Shown piece by piece: positions 22,664 to 35,132 of a stretch of DNA of 64,000 bases; positions within the stretch are counted from its first letter, which is position 1, and every line of letters begins with the position of its first letter. The notes beneath the pieces are model-generated. The model was given only the letters and a program-made list of their open reading frames with translations. It had not been told where the DNA came from and did no database searches. Location of the stretch: assembly GCA_014898415.1 (NCBI GenBank), contig RCTD01000001.1, positions 1,116,001 through 1,180,000 on the forward strand, written 5' to 3'. The stretch is from Stromatinia cepivora (Eukaryota; Ascomycota; Leotiomycetes; Helotiales; Sclerotiniaceae). The translations under genes and the position numbers were made by a program.

Positions 22664-24815
22664 ATGCAGCAATATAATAGATATATAGGAAGCTCCAAAT
22701 CTCAGCATATCGAGATTTGGCGAAAAATTGCACTCGTTTTTGTTATTTGCGCTTTCTTATACGCTTCATACATCATGTTGTTGGATCGGTTACTTTTATT
22801 GTCCTTTACAGGAGTTACATCCTCCGCTCTGCTTCCCGAGACACAGCCATGTTCAACTTCTACCACAGATGTTCCACAGTACTTTCAGACCACGCCAGAA
22901 CTCTGGGCTGGGCCAACTGCTACTGGTCGAGCTCCTTTCTTGGTAAGTAGTAAGGATTGATCAACCAAACTTCATTTTAGAGACAATGGATGGAAAATTA
23001 ATTTGCTGTTTGGTTTAGGCCCAGACAAATCCTGTCTCGTTTGCACCAGCGGCGACTTTCGTCCCGAACACTCCTCTTGAAACTGCTCAGCCTATCGTAG
23101 GCCAAGGCCAGAATCAGAGTATATTTCAACTTATGGGAAATCTTTCTCCTTATTCGCCTAATCCATCCGGATTTGGTGTAGCAGAGTATCCATTACCCCC
23201 AGGAGCTAAGATCGCCCAACTTCAGGTAAGAAAGAGTCAGATCTTCGAAAGCACACCCAATTCTCAATGTGATATCACGTTTTTCCATAAGCCCTCAGGA
23301 AATTTCTAGTGGAATTAAGCCAATTGTACCATATCAAAAGACAGTCGGTGTGGTTAAATATTCTAGAGGGGTGTGAACCATTGTTCAAGCTCCCTCTGTA
23401 CTATCAAACGGCATCGGCGATAGACCTCTGAAAGATACACATATACCATATATGCTGACATTTTATAGATGCTTTCACGTCATGGAGCACGTTATCCCAC
23501 ACAAGGAAGTAATGTTCAAGCCTTTGGCGAGAAGATTGCCAACAACACGGGGAAGCTTGATGCCACTGGAGCTCTCTCGTTCTTGAATAACTGGAAATAC
23601 GAATTAGGTTATGAAATTCTCGTTCCTCGTGGAAGACAAGAGTTGTATGACAGTGGAATTTTGCACTACTATCAGTATGCCCAGTTGTACAACCCTCAGA
23701 GTAAAATCATTGCTAGAACTAGTACCCAAGATCGGATGCTCAAGGTTTGTGGTCGCTCAGTTAATCCTCTGATATAAAGCTAAATGATGGTAGAGCGCGG
23801 AATATTTCATGGCTGGCTTCTTTGGTCTTGAATGGACAAATAACGCCACTATTGAGGTGATTATTGAGTCGCAGGGCTACAACAACAGTCTAGCAGGCTA
23901 TTTTAATTGTCCCAACTCGAATAATAATAGAAGTGCTGGAGGATCAAATGCTTCAAACCAGTGGGCTGCTATATATCTCCAGAATGCCACCGCTCGTTTC
24001 CAGTCCATGGTCGCACCGGAGTTCAATTGGACTGTCAAAGACACCTACGCAGCTCAAACCATGTGTCCATATGAGACTGTAAGTACAAGCTTTCTAGTTT
24101 TACATAAAAACCGTAGTCTAACATCGTGTAGGTGGCCTATGGTTACAGCGCTTTCTGTGATCTATTTACCTATCAAGAATGGGCTGACTTCGAATATGCA
24201 AACGACCTTTACTTTGCCGGCGGAAGTTCCTTTGCCTCTCCTACTGGACGCGCTGTGGGAATTGGCTACGTCCAAGAAGTAGTCGCCCGCCTTGAAAACC
24301 ACACCTTGGGTTATTCCGGTTCCCAAATCAACACCACCCTGGACAACAACACCGTTACGTTCCCCTTGAACCAGTCCCTTTACTTTGATTTCTCTCACGA
24401 CACAAACATCATGTCTATCCTCACCGCTTTCGGTTTCACGCAATTCGCTACCGCGTTACCAGCTACCTATCATCCTGGTCCACATAATCTAACCGTCTCG
24501 CACCTGGAGCCTTTTGGCGCAAGATTAGACATCGAAGTTATTAAGACACCAAAACCATTAGCAGCGGATAGGACGTATATAGATGGAAAGGAAACTACGT
24601 ATGTACACTTCATTCTCAACCAAAGAACGATACCTTTGGGATTTAGTTTCTTGGAGTGTGGAGTTGATAGGTTGGATGGGTGGTGTGAGCTGGAAACTTT
24701 TTTGAAAGTGCAGAGTAAATCGACGAAAGAAGCTCAGTATGAGTATGCTTGCTTTGGAGATTATCCTGCGGAGCCATATGGAAGTGTTACGAATGGTGCG
24801 CCTAATTCTTATTAG
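22664..24815 (+). CDS. Histidine acid phosphatase, 3-phytase-like, membrane-anchored
   Basis: Exons 22664-22942, 23019-23225, 23469-23744, 23794-24078 and 24132-24815, all phase 0, give 576 residues. The N-terminus has a hydrophobic segment (about residues 24-50) without a clear cleavage site, so it is either a signal anchor or a signal peptide. The catalytic RHGxRxP motif is seen as SRHGARYPTQG (nucleophilic His near 167), split from the upstream KIAQLQ by the second intron of 243 bp, unusually long for this window. The proton-donor HD motif is FSHDTNIMS (about 438-439). There are many N-glycosylation sites, as expected for a secretory protein. Histidine acid phosphatases release phosphate from phytate and other esters outside the cell. 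The start is the first ATG in frame. Confidence 0.9.
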
Positions 24816-25635
24816 TGGGTTCTCGGGTCGGTTGCTAATCTCTCACTGGCTTCTTGGTATCAAAAGCGCAATGATATTGCTCCAGAGAGCGATAGCTTTT
24901 CTGTAAATAGCTTTATTTCTTCATTAAATGTTGATGCTTAGCCAATCGCTGATAACTCATTCCTGAATCTGAATCTCTATCCTTAGACCCCAGAAAAACT
25001 AGAGACAGCGGGGCTGCACAAATTGGATTTTTGAGCTCTCCATCATGGTCTGTTCCATACTCCATACAAATCCACCAACTTGGTTGAACAACAGTTCCTA
25101 GCCGCTAATATTCAAGATTCTGCGTCTAATTGCGCAATTGCTTCAAGTTCACAGGCTATTCAATGTCCCAGTATCAAGGGTCGGTCATTGGAGGAGTATG
25201 CTAATAATAGATGACAGGGTTTTTCTGTTTGTTGCACATCTTAGGTTACGAGGAAAAACAAGGAAATGAAGATTCCCGTTTCGAAGGCTTGATGTCAAAG
25301 TGTTGAAAGAACAGGCAACTTATACTTTTGGGCAAAAGTTTTTTTTTTGTTGATTTCCGGACCTCAAAGCGGCTGGGAAAGCAAAGCCCCATTCGGATTT
25401 TGTGCCAAGCCAGCAAACAGGTTTTGGGAACCGAAAAGCTCATCGACATCATTCACTGCGCCTTGACTCTAGAATAATGATCTGGATATATTATGCATGA
25501 TACCTCGTTATTAAATCCCAATCGAAATATTCCCACAATCAGAATACAAGCAAGATCTTCGCCTCACACATCCTGAGTCAACCTCACCCACTACCTGCGC
25601 AATCAATAAAATATTCAACCACATCACTCGCCACG
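24816..25635. other. Intergenic region
   Basis: About 820 bp after the phosphatase gene. No coding signal seen; a poly-T run lies near 25338. Confidence 0.45.
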
Positions 25636-25888
25636 ATGCCTTTCTTCTGGTCAAAGGGAGTTGGAGGTAGGAGATTCGGCGCAAATGTGGTGGCGGATAG
25701 GCATGGTGTTAGAAGACCTGTTTTTCGTATGCGTCTTTGCGGTCTGAACTGCTTTCGTTGAGCAACAGTACGTTCTGCTCTGCCATCACTACCAAGTATA
25801 ATTGATCTAACAACTCTTAGGTCAAAATACATTTACGACGAATTTTGAGAGGTTGGCGATGGTGAATGATACCATGGATTTCTTTTAG
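25636..25888 (+). CDS. Small two-exon protein of 52 residues, unknown function
   Basis: Exons 25636-25726 and 25821-25888 are joined by a 94-bp intron with GTATGC donor, TCTAAC branch site and CTTAG acceptor. The product begins MPFFWSKGVGGRRFG, has basic RHGVRRPVFR at the junction, and ends LAMVNDTMDFF. It is basic in the first half, with aromatic residues at the start and end. The phase matches exactly, the stop follows a coherent second exon, and the intron signals are good, so I think it is a real gene. I do not recognise it; size and composition would fit a small mitochondrial or ribosome-associated protein, but that is a guess. Confidence 0.5.
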
Positions 25889-26445
25889 CGATAAAGGGAT
25901 GGAATGAAGACAACATTGGTTCTATGTGATGGGAGGCGTTTAGCGGATGGATTTCGGATACCATATGGGTTTTGCTTTACTCAAGCAGCTGTTTTGAGGG
26001 GATGGATAATACGTTGATTTGTTTTTATGATGGGACAGAAGGAAGGAAATGCATACTTCAAATATCATGGAAACTAATATCCACTCGAATATTGCTTATC
26101 TGAATCGGGATTTAGGGAGAATATTATCAACCGTGACGGCCTAGTGAATGTCCAACTTAAGTTCATCTATGTTGAGATGTTTTACCTACCTATGTAATAT
26201 GTCATATCATTGTTCCATATCCACTTGGACATTTGCGCATGATATTGATCGTAGTCACAATATACGTAGTAAGGGAAAAAGGCGGGTGGCAATGGGAGGT
26301 AACCGTACAGCCGCTGTGATTGGTTGCCCCACACAATTCTTATCTATCACGTGGCAGCTGATAGTGGAATTATTTTTCTAATTTTGTGATGGATGTTGCT
26401 TTTCTTTCCCACGATTTAACACAATAAATCTATGAATACAATGTT
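25889..26445. other. Intergenic region, promoter of DUS2
   Basis: 560 bp between two plus-strand genes. No gene recognised. Confidence 0.45.
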
Positions 26446-27858
26446 ATGCAACGTCTCACATCCCTCATCATGACCTCAATCCCCAAGAAAGTTCCTATTC
26501 CTAGGAAGGGTGTAGACTATAGGGGCAAGGTAGTACTGTGAGTTTGAGGTGTTGCAGATGGCAATTAAGAAGTTACTAACATCGTCATCCAGTGCTCCTA
26601 TGGTGAGATCCGGCGAACTCCCTTCACGATTACTTGCACTTCACTATGGGGCAGACTTGGTGTGGGGTATGAAACTTCTCGGCTGCCCTAGCTAGTCAAA
26701 TAAACTGACGAGTTCACAGGTCCCGAGACGGTCGATCGATCCATGATTGGAACAACACGCAAAGTGAACACCGCCCTTAACACAATCGATTTTACACGGC
26801 TTCCTTCCCAAGGACACAAAGAGAAGAATGCAAATCTGAATGAGAGTCTCATATTTCGCCTCCATCCAGAACTCGAAGGCAAAAAACTCATATTTCAAAT
26901 CGGCACATCCGACCCCGAAAAAGCAGTACAGTGTGCGCGCATGGTGGCCGCAGACGTTGCAGGCATTGATGTAAATGCAGGATGTCCGAAACCATTCAGT
27001 ACAAGCGGCGGTATGGGGGCAGCACTCTTACAAACTCCGGATAAATTATGCGCCATTCTCGAAGCTTTAGTCAAGGAAATTGTGCCGGAGTTCGAAATAG
27101 GAATAAGTGTGAAGATACGATTATTGGAAACTGCTGAGAGGACTGAGGCTCTAGTACGAAGGCTTTGTGCTACTGGTATTACAGGTCTCACTATCCATTG
27201 TCGAACTACGCCAATGCGTCCAAGGGAAAGAGCCATTCGAGAACAACTTAAGATGATCGCGGATATCTGTCGCGAGAGTGGTGTCGCTTGCTTGATGAAT
27301 GGAGACGTAGAAAATAGAGATCAGGCCTTAAAATTGGCCGAAGAATATGGTACAAATGGTGGTATGATCGCTGTGGCAGCCGAAGCAAATTCGAGTTGCT
27401 TTAGAAGTGAAGCCGATGGTGGTCTGGCACCATGGCAGGAGGTCGTTCACCAGTATATGAAATTCTGCCTGGACACGGAGAACAGATTCGGAAATACGAA
27501 ATATCTTTTAAACCACCTGATACCAGGAAAGGCTCCGGTTTATCGAGCTGTTCAGCAGTCCAAAAACTACCAGCAGCTATGCGATCATTTAGGTCACAAA
27601 ACTTTGCTCGAGCAGGCAATAGATGTGGACGAGAAAATTGGAATCTCTGACAAACAGGTCGAGGAGCATAAACTCAAACAAGCACAAGCCAAGGCAGAAG
27701 CAAAGGCAGCAAAGAAGAAGAGAAAGAATACTGAGGATGATGGAGGAGAACAGAAGAAAATTCGAAGTCTTGAGAATCCTGCCCAGTCCTCGACTTTGAC
27801 GGAGACGGAAAGCGCACCTCTGACTGAACTCAAATCAGAGATGACAATTAGTGCTTAG
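26446..27858 (+). CDS. DUS2: tRNA-dihydrouridine synthase Dus2
   Basis: Exons 26446-26537, 26593-26666 and 26720-27858 give 434 residues. This FMN enzyme reduces uridine 20 in the D-loop of tRNAs using NADPH. The barrel starts with LAPMVRSGELPSR, completed across the first intron. Next come VDRSMIGTTR, FQIGTSDPEKA and the catalytic-loop motif VNAGCPKPFS, whose Cys (about residue 144) is the acid catalyst, then GGMGAALLQ. HCRTTPMRPRERA and MNGDVENRD are the substrate- and FMN-binding segments typical of Dus2. The C-terminal 60 residues are a highly charged Lys/Glu/Ala helix with KKKRK, a likely nuclear or RNA-binding tail. A second in-frame ATG lies nine codons in, so the true start could be 26470. 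All intron junctions are canonical. Confidence 0.95.
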
Positions 27859-28963
27859 TATTCGATTTTCGCATATGGATATGCATATATATGGGCTATA
27901 GAAGGCTTTCGGTGGAATTTTAATGCTTTGGATATACCTTAGTGATGTCGGATATGAAAGCATCAGGGGCGTTCTGGATTTAACCGAGGGGGGAAACGCA
28001 TTTACGTGGAGTTTTACACACTTATGTTACCTAGGTAAAGAACAAATATAAAATTCCCCTTCACATAGGAGCATATAGGTCCTTACTATTTCCACAGTAA
28101 CATACTTACCCGATACTCAGTATCGCAAAAGTTCATGAAATTACAGCATCGTCATGGATATCACTTTCACGTTTTATAGCGATGAAGTATGCAATATTTT
28201 CCGACATCAACTTGATTGAAACACAAGATTATACAACGACATGGCTTGCTTCGCGGACAACAGACAAGATAAAGATGTCCACAAATTTCATCAGCAACCT
28301 TTATCTTAACATTTTCTGGCTATCCCACAGACAGCCTGTACTAATCTGCACCTTTTCAGGTTGTTGGACTCTAGTGTGTCTACCTAGCGGCTGGCACACT
28401 ATGGAAAACTTGTTGTTTTTCCAAAACAAGTTTTGCAAAAACTAGTAATATCTCATTATTCTAGCTCATTAATTGTGTCATACACAGTAGTAGTCTGGGG
28501 GACTTGTCCAGCTGGCAAATTAACTTTCTTCCCATTATACAAGTCTTTTCCATTCTTGCAGTCTGCCAACTTATCCTGTCATTTCCTTTTACATACTTTG
28601 TATGCTCAAAACGTGTATCGTCGTGTTTACAGGTGTAGATATGTCCTGACTCGTCGTGCTGTTTCTAAGGCAAAGTAAAGTGCACGAAGGACATCTATAG
28701 GAAGGGTTGAGTGATCGATAATCTCTTTACTTACCTAGTATATTTTTGAACCCCAAGATGGCTCGAAAGCTGAAATTATTATATTGTTTGTTGATGGTGT
28801 GTGTATATATTCATATTCGCATTCCCAAGCTCATTTTGCCTTTAACGCCTCCTAGTCTTTGGCTACGAATTCGAACATGTACGTCTACTTGGAGATAATT
28901 ACGCTAAAGCTACGCTGTAGTTTAATACCAAATCAAACTTCTTCCCCGAAATGCTGAAGATCT
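27859..28963. other. Intergenic region
   Basis: 1.1 kb with no convincing gene; open frames are short and T-rich. It leads into the inverted-repeat elements. Confidence 0.45.
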
Positions 28964-29087
28964 GAAAGTTTTGTTGCATACCTATCTAAAAGATCAAATG
29001 CTAGTTATTCTATTTTTTCGTGGTACTACGAATAGACATCAAAAAGTTGAACTTCAGAGTCAAAATTAGATGTGCAACAAAACTTTC
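28964..29087. mobile_element. MITE-like inverted-repeat element, copy 1
   Basis: A 124-bp unit is bounded by perfect 15-bp terminal inverted repeats: GAAAGTTTTGTTGCA at 28964-28978 and its complement at 29073-29087. It has no coding capacity. The interior (CAAATGCTAGTTATTC..GGTACTACGAATAGACATCAAAAA) recurs with changes in the next unit. Confidence 0.6.
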
Positions 29088-29100
29088 GGTATGGTTTTGA

Positions 29101-29196
29101 TTTGTTGCATATCTGAAGTCCAAATGTTAGTTTTTCCACTTTCTTGTAGTACTACGAATAAACCTCAAAAAATCCCAGAATCAGATATGCAACAAA
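29101..29196. mobile_element. MITE-like inverted-repeat element, copy 2
   Basis: A related 96-bp unit lies 13 bp further on, with 14-bp inverted ends TTTGTTGCATATCT (29101-29114) and AGATATGCAACAAA (29183-29196). The interior CAAATGTTAGTTTTTC..AGTACTACGAATAAACCTCAAAAA clearly aligns with copy 1, so the two arose by tandem duplication or nested insertion. Confidence 0.55.
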
Positions 29197-29289
29197 ATTT
29201 TGTTTTATTTTGTTGGAAAAGACACGTGATATACGTCAAGGAAAGAGTATTCCGCTTTCCTTCCTGTAAAGCGTTGAACCTGTCCTGCA

Positions 29290-29698
29290 AACCCGCGCCA
29301 AGCAATTCTTCATCGAAGGAAACTAAGGCCACTGGAATCGTCACCATGACTTTATTCTTTGGCTCATCAGACACCGCGAAGGAATTACCAAACCGTCTGC
29401 CCCCTCATTCATCGCCCACATTTATAGTATTCGATGAACGGAAAAAATCGGCGCATTGGGATTTTCCTGGGGGGGATACCATGCGATATTAGCTGCACAT
29501 GGGGAGGTTTTTGCGGCGGCGGCATGCCCCTTGTCTTTAGTATCTGTACCTATGAATTTCGAGAGCGTGGGCAAACTGTTGAGTTTGGTGGTGCGAGATC
29601 AGTATAGTTTGCGGATCGGGGACCGTGGGATAGACTCAAAGTTGATGGGGAGGAAGACGGAGTTGCTACATGAGGTGAGGATTTATGATTCATGTTGA
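29290..29698 (+). pseudogene. Relic of an alpha/beta hydrolase (dienelactone hydrolase-like)
   Basis: At about 29440-29530 the plus strand reads KIGALGFSWGGYHAILAAHG, a nucleophile elbow (GxSxGG) in the context usual for dienelactone-hydrolase-like or esterase proteins. A stop lies just upstream in the same frame and a seven-G run sits in the motif, so the flanking homology falls into other frames. Upstream fragments such as PTFIVFDER sit in a second frame. No complete gene can be rebuilt. It directly adjoins the inverted-repeat elements. Confidence 0.4.
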
Positions 29699-30630
29699 GG
29701 GATGATTCGAGTGAAGAGAAGGATGGGAATTTTACGGATGAATATGAGATACCGATAATGGATAGTTTCATATATATCTTGCGTGAACAGGTTGGCATAA
29801 GTTCGTTCAATAATCTGGATTGTAGTTCAACAATAAAATTTGGAAATCGAAATCATTAAAGTGATCAAAACATTTCACGGATTCAAAGCTTGAAAGATCT
29901 CAAAAAGGCTGCGGTTCGGACTACTAGAAATACTCCTGGACATGCATTACACCAAAGAAACTAATAAGCAAAACATAAGACTGAGAGGGCTTTTTGATTA
30001 TAAAATTTGAATGGGATACTGAAAAGTGTTACGAGGCTGGCTTTGAGGTTTGAGAGTTCGCTTGATTGTAGATTTTGAACTTGGATGTTGAAGATTGACA
30101 TGACATGTTCAAATATATTTTGACGTTGGTATGAATTTTATGTTGTGCACCAACCGCATGATTAAGTTGCTATTGTGAGTACCAGAAGCTAACTTGAATA
30201 TTGGATGGGTCCAAAGTACAATTGTGAATATTCGAGGTAAATTTGGTAATCGATATCTCTGTTGGATAGCTCCAGAAAACTATCGTAAGTAGGTATTTGA
30301 AGTTAGTTTGATTCTAGTTTGTCTGGACGATCTGGTTGATAGAGATTCTGGCCCGATCTTATTCGGATACCAGTGCGGAAAGGACCGCATGATTGACGTT
30401 GTGTAGCCCCAGCATAGTGTGTAACCATCATAGTGAATAGGCCCCAATTTTGATGCGCCTCGGGAACTGCAGTAGTCTTCTCCGCAGATTACTAAACCCT
30501 CACAATGGTTTACGGACTTAACCACGTTTACTTTCCTCACTTCTCTGCTTTCATTTTCCAAGTTTCGTTGCTCTCTCATTCAGTACTTTTCAAGATCACT
30601 CAAAATCAACTACAAATTAAAATACTCACA
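29699..30630. other. Intergenic region, promoter of the CoA ligase
   Basis: About 930 bp without a recognised gene. Confidence 0.45.
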
Positions 30631-32874
30631 ATGGTATTTCTGGCTGAAAAGTCGGTACATATACCCACGAAAGATCTCTTGTCATGGATATTCGATGATA
30701 TTCCCTATGACCAAGATGCCAAAGTAAGCCCCTTTGTGGTGTGCTTGAAACCATCGAATTCTAATGAATTCATAGACATACATCGATGCGAACGATCCCT
30801 CTCGTTCCATATCCGCAAAGCAGGCTCGAATAATCGTCCGAAAATTAGTTGCTGGATTTCATGCTGCCGGTTTGAAGAAGGGTGATTGTGTGTGCTTACA
30901 TTCGTTCAATGATGTGAGAACTTTGTCACCCTGCTCAATTGGAAGTCTCTAATGTTGCAAACGCAGATCTATTATTCTATGATCTTTCTAGGTGCTCAAA
31001 TTTCATGTTAACCACTATTATCACTATCACTCATAACCTATATAGGTATCATAGCAGCAGGTGGAATATTCACCGGCACAAATCCATCCTACACTCCCAA
31101 TGAACTAATCCATCACATCAAAACCTCACGAACAAAATTTCTCATCACAGAGCCGGAGATGCTCACTAACATCCTTACCTCCGCCAAACAATGCGACATC
31201 CAGTCTTCAAATATATGGATCTTCGATGTCCTCCGACAGGCCATCCCTGATGATTTCAAATCTTTTCAGGAATTAATGAAGCATGGAGAGGAAGATTGGG
31301 TAAGGTTTGATGATGAAAAAATTTCTAGAGAAACAACAGCTGCTAGGTTATTTAGTAGTGGAACTACAGGGCTCCCGAAAGCAGCAGTGTTATCCCATTA
31401 CAATTTAATTGCGCAGCACACTCTTGTGTATGAACAGGCACTGAGACCGTATACTGTATGCCTCCCTCTTCTTCTTCTGCTTACCGCGAGCCTTGGGTTC
31501 TGATGCAACCATTCTAGATACGACGGGTAGTAGCACTACCGATGTTCCACGCAGCTTGTATCCCTGGTTTGTATCCCATTCTCAATTTTCTGGAAGAGAA
31601 TTGCTAAAACATAAAATAGGCGCACATACCAGCACCCTAAAATCCGGATACGTCTCTATCGTAATGCGTCGCTTCGAACTTAGCCCCTTTCTCCACCACG
31701 TAAAAGCATATCAGACAAATGAATTAATGCTCGTACCACCCATTGCAATAGCACTCATCATGTCCGGACTCGCAGGAGATAAATTAAAAACCATCAAACA
31801 CTCCGCAATAGGCGCAGCTCCAATAGGAAAAGAAGCCCAAGAGAAACTAAAGCAATTGTGTGCTCCAGGAGCAACAGTAACTCAAGTTTTTGGCATGACG
31901 GAGACGAGTTGCATTTGTACCATGTTTCATTACTGGGAGGATGATAATACGGGTAGTGTGGGAAGAATGCTGCCGAATATCGATGCGAAGTATACTTCCT
32001 CGTCCCCCTCCTGCGTCAATTTCAAAGGCTAATCTAGAATTACAAATTAGAATTATTGATGATGAGGGCAACGATATAACAGCCTATGATATCCGTGGTG
32101 AGCTTTGTGTACGAGGCCCGACTATCATCTCTGGTTACTGTAAGTCACCTCAGACCATTCCTCCACCTGTGTCTCCAATAGTCCGGATTGGCAGGTAGGG
32201 ATAAGCTTTCGATGTTCGTAAAGCTACGAATCTGCAAAGGTGGCTTGATCTTTTGCATGACTTTACTGTTCCAAATAGAATCAATATCCCCAACAATTTC
32301 CATCCTTCAAACAAACTCACCATCAAACCCTTCCATTATGAAATGTCATCCAAACTATCGAACACACTTTCCACCCACCCAATAAACACACCAGAACTAA
32401 TCCTCCCCCTCTCAAGATAAGAACCAAACCGCAAACCATCTCTCCTTCGACCGCTCCCACTTTTTTAAAACCGGGGATATAGCATACTGTTCCACCCCCA
32501 GCAAAAAATGGTACATAGTCGACCGCAAAAAAGAGCTCATCAAAGTCCGGGGCTTCCAAGTGGCGCCTCCAGAAATCGAGTCCGTGCTCCTGTCTCACCC
32601 GTTCATAGTCGATGCGGCTGTGATCGGTATCAAGGGGTCGGATGTGGATGGAGAAATGCCACGAGCGTATGTGGTGAGGAGACCTGGGGAGGAGGGTAGG
32701 AAGTTGGGGGAAAGAGATGTGAAGGAGTGGTGTGGGGAGAGGTTGGCGAGGTATAAGGAGTTGACGGGGGGTGTGAGGTTTGTGGAGGCTATTCCGAAGA
32801 ATGCTAGTGGGAAGATTTTGAAGAGGATGTTGAGGGAGCAGGCGGAGAAGGAGATGAGAATGGCTAGACTTTGA
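30631..32874 (+). CDS. AMP-forming acyl/4-coumarate-CoA ligase-like enzyme, probably peroxisomal
   Basis: Exons 30631-30723, 30776-30913, 30967-30991, 31046-31455, 31518-31566, 31620-31989, 32051-32139 and 32417-32874 join to 543 residues. It activates a carboxylic acid as the acyl-AMP and passes it to CoA. Motifs in order: the AMP-binding P-loop LFSSGTTGLPKAA (about 187-199), LPMFHAACIPGAHTS rebuilt across an intron, GMTETSC (A5), RGELCVRGPTIISGYYKN, FFKTGDIAYC (A7), the hinge IVDRKKELIKVRGFQV (A8) and catalytic-lysine motif KNASGKILKR (A10). The last three residues, ARL, fit the type 1 peroxisomal signal. Two exons are short (25 and 49 nt). The last intron, 277 bp, is much longer than the rest. 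The acid substrate is unknown. Confidence 0.92.
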
Positions 32875-33680
32875 TGGGATATTGTTTTTGAGGGATGACT
32901 TGTGCGATAGTAGGGAATACTGTGGGCGTGCACCTTTGGAAATAATTTACACACCTAGCGTTCAAGGAAATATGTACCAATGAAAGTAGTTTGAATGGGT
33001 AAATTAGGGATGGGACAACTCGGGACAACTAGCGTGTAAAAGTAAATTGGACATTGAGGGATGAGGATGGTTGTATAGATTCAAGACCTTTGGATGGTAG
33101 TTAAGCGCAAGAGCGGTTGGCTGAGGAACATGTCTGGGAATAGTATATCCAGAAGGGAATAGGTAATCATATAAGAATGACTGCAAACTGTCTTTATCCC
33201 CTTGTGATCCATACATTGAAAAGCTCTTACTCAACTGCGATATTTCAAACATTCAATTATCGTACAGATATTGGAGTGCATGTTTCGCAAAACGATTCTT
33301 CCGATTTCCACGTGCAACCCTTCAATCTCCCACCAACAACAGCATAGCATCAAAGTTCGTTGAGAACGGACAAGTACATTGAAGGGAGTTCTTCCCAGTA
33401 CGAGCAATTGCATACTATTGATAAATTAGCTCTCGTTCACCTTGAACAGAAGAGCCTTTTGAGACACCAACGCCTTTATACTTGAACGCCGCCATTGCAA
33501 CATTCCTACCTAGCAACACCCCATACGACAATATTTAATCCAGCCACCACATGAAAAACCCCGTTGTGTCGAAAAATAGGGACCAAAGTTGTCAAGCTTC
33601 ATTCATTCTGGTATCATAACCCTCATGCTCGTGCATGCCTTGCCACAACTTCTCTGAATATTTTCCCTCCAAACTCCTGT
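32875..33680. other. Convergent intergenic region
   Basis: About 800 bp between two genes that face each other; 3' UTR sequence only, no gene seen. Confidence 0.45.
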
Positions 33681-34522
33681 TCAGCGTGAAAAGAATCTTC
33701 CAAGCGTGGCGCTCGCAATATTCCCCGCAATCCCTGAGCCATACATAGCACTGCCCGCCAGATTCGACGCTTGTCCAAACTTGTCGCACCTAGAGAACGC
33801 CAACGTATTCGTAACCGTCAAACTCAACGCAATCACTATACATCCAAAATTATCAGCAATCTACTCTATACCTCAACGCATCCTCATTGCCGCGCCCCAG
33901 TTCCACAAGAGAAAGTGAAACTTACCGATCAACGTCAACCAAATAAACTCAAACCTGAAAATAGCCACAAAAGCCAATCCGACCCAAAGCAATGGTTGCG
34001 AGTAAAGCGCAAGCCAGAAGAATCTGCTATCCGTAGGATTTATGACTTTGGTATTTGGATCCGAGGACTCGAAGACCCAGTGCGAATCGCCAGATGTGGG
34101 ATCTACTTCATTCCACCAACGCAGTCCAACGAGGCGACGCCCGGCGATATTTTTGAGATAGTAGAAATCGGCAGCGAGGAGGAGGATAGTTATTATGAAG
34201 ATCAAGACGCTATTTGATTGAATGTCAGCTTGGGAAATCGGAGAAGAGGGGAATCGGAAGGAAGGAATGAAGGACATACAAGTTTTGGGTGAAGAGGATA
34301 CCGAAGAGATATACGAGGAGACTTGCTATATAAAAGCTAGGTCAGTAATATACTCATATCGCATAGCCATCAATTCATCCCCTATAAAACGAATCCCGGA
34401 AATTCAAATCAGATCATGCGCAAACCAAACCTACAAATGCGAAATCCGAGGAAACACAACAGAGTAATGGGATGCGAGCTAAGACGCCAGCTTAGCGCCC
34501 CAGCAGGTTCATTTTGATCCAT
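33681..34522 (-). CDS. TVP23: Golgi membrane protein Tvp23
   Basis: Four exons on the minus strand, 34522-34435, 34325-34280, 34209-33926 and 33835-33681, give 190 residues, the normal family length. Tvp23 is a four-helix protein of late Golgi (Tlg2) vesicles, with a role in vesicle traffic. Conserved blocks appear in order: [13 protein letters not shown] at the N-terminus, [13 protein letters not shown], the hallmark [40 protein letters not shown], then [17 protein letters not shown] and [13 protein letters not shown] near the end. Residue joins across all three introns match the family. The start is the first ATG before the conserved N-terminal block. The open frame visible on its own (from 34277) begins inside an intron and is not the real start. 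Confidence 0.94.
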
Positions 34523-35132
34523 GATGAAGGAGATGTTCTTTTTTCAAAAGAGTGTAGAAGTTGAATTTGTTAAAGTGTTGAATACATGCATGCTTTATCG
34601 TTTTGATACTCATAATCGTCGTAAGGCCAGAGTAGCTTAGCTAGGAGCTTAAGGCATGACCCCTGTTTAGGCGCTAGTTAGACGGTGAATAGTGGCAGTA
34701 TATTTAGATTTATAGCTTGCTTGTGATGTTGCCTTTTTTTCAACGATATTCAAGGCACAACATATATTCGGATTTTCGTGATTTATTCGCGGCATGTTAT
34801 CGCAATCCTGTGTATCACACGCATAGCTCATGTAGTCGAGCAGAATTACATATTAAAATCAGTATTGTCACATTCTCTAGTTTGATTGCGCCAGTTTCCA
34901 TCATTCAAGCTATGGCATCACGGTTCATTTGCTATACTTCCCCTAGCTATTACTTCACTAATATCACCAATATATATCACATTACTTCATTTTAATACTT
35001 TTTTTCTTTTTTCAAATAATAAATATTCTAAATTACAGACATGAAATAGACTTCTATCTTACAAAGATTGTGCCTTCTGATTCTGATTCTAATTCTAACT
35101 CAAACCACCCACCCTCTCGATCAGTTTCCCGC
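34523..35132. other. Intergenic region
   Basis: 610 bp between the TVP23 start and the end of the chitin monooxygenase gene; AT-rich, nothing recognised. Confidence 0.45.
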
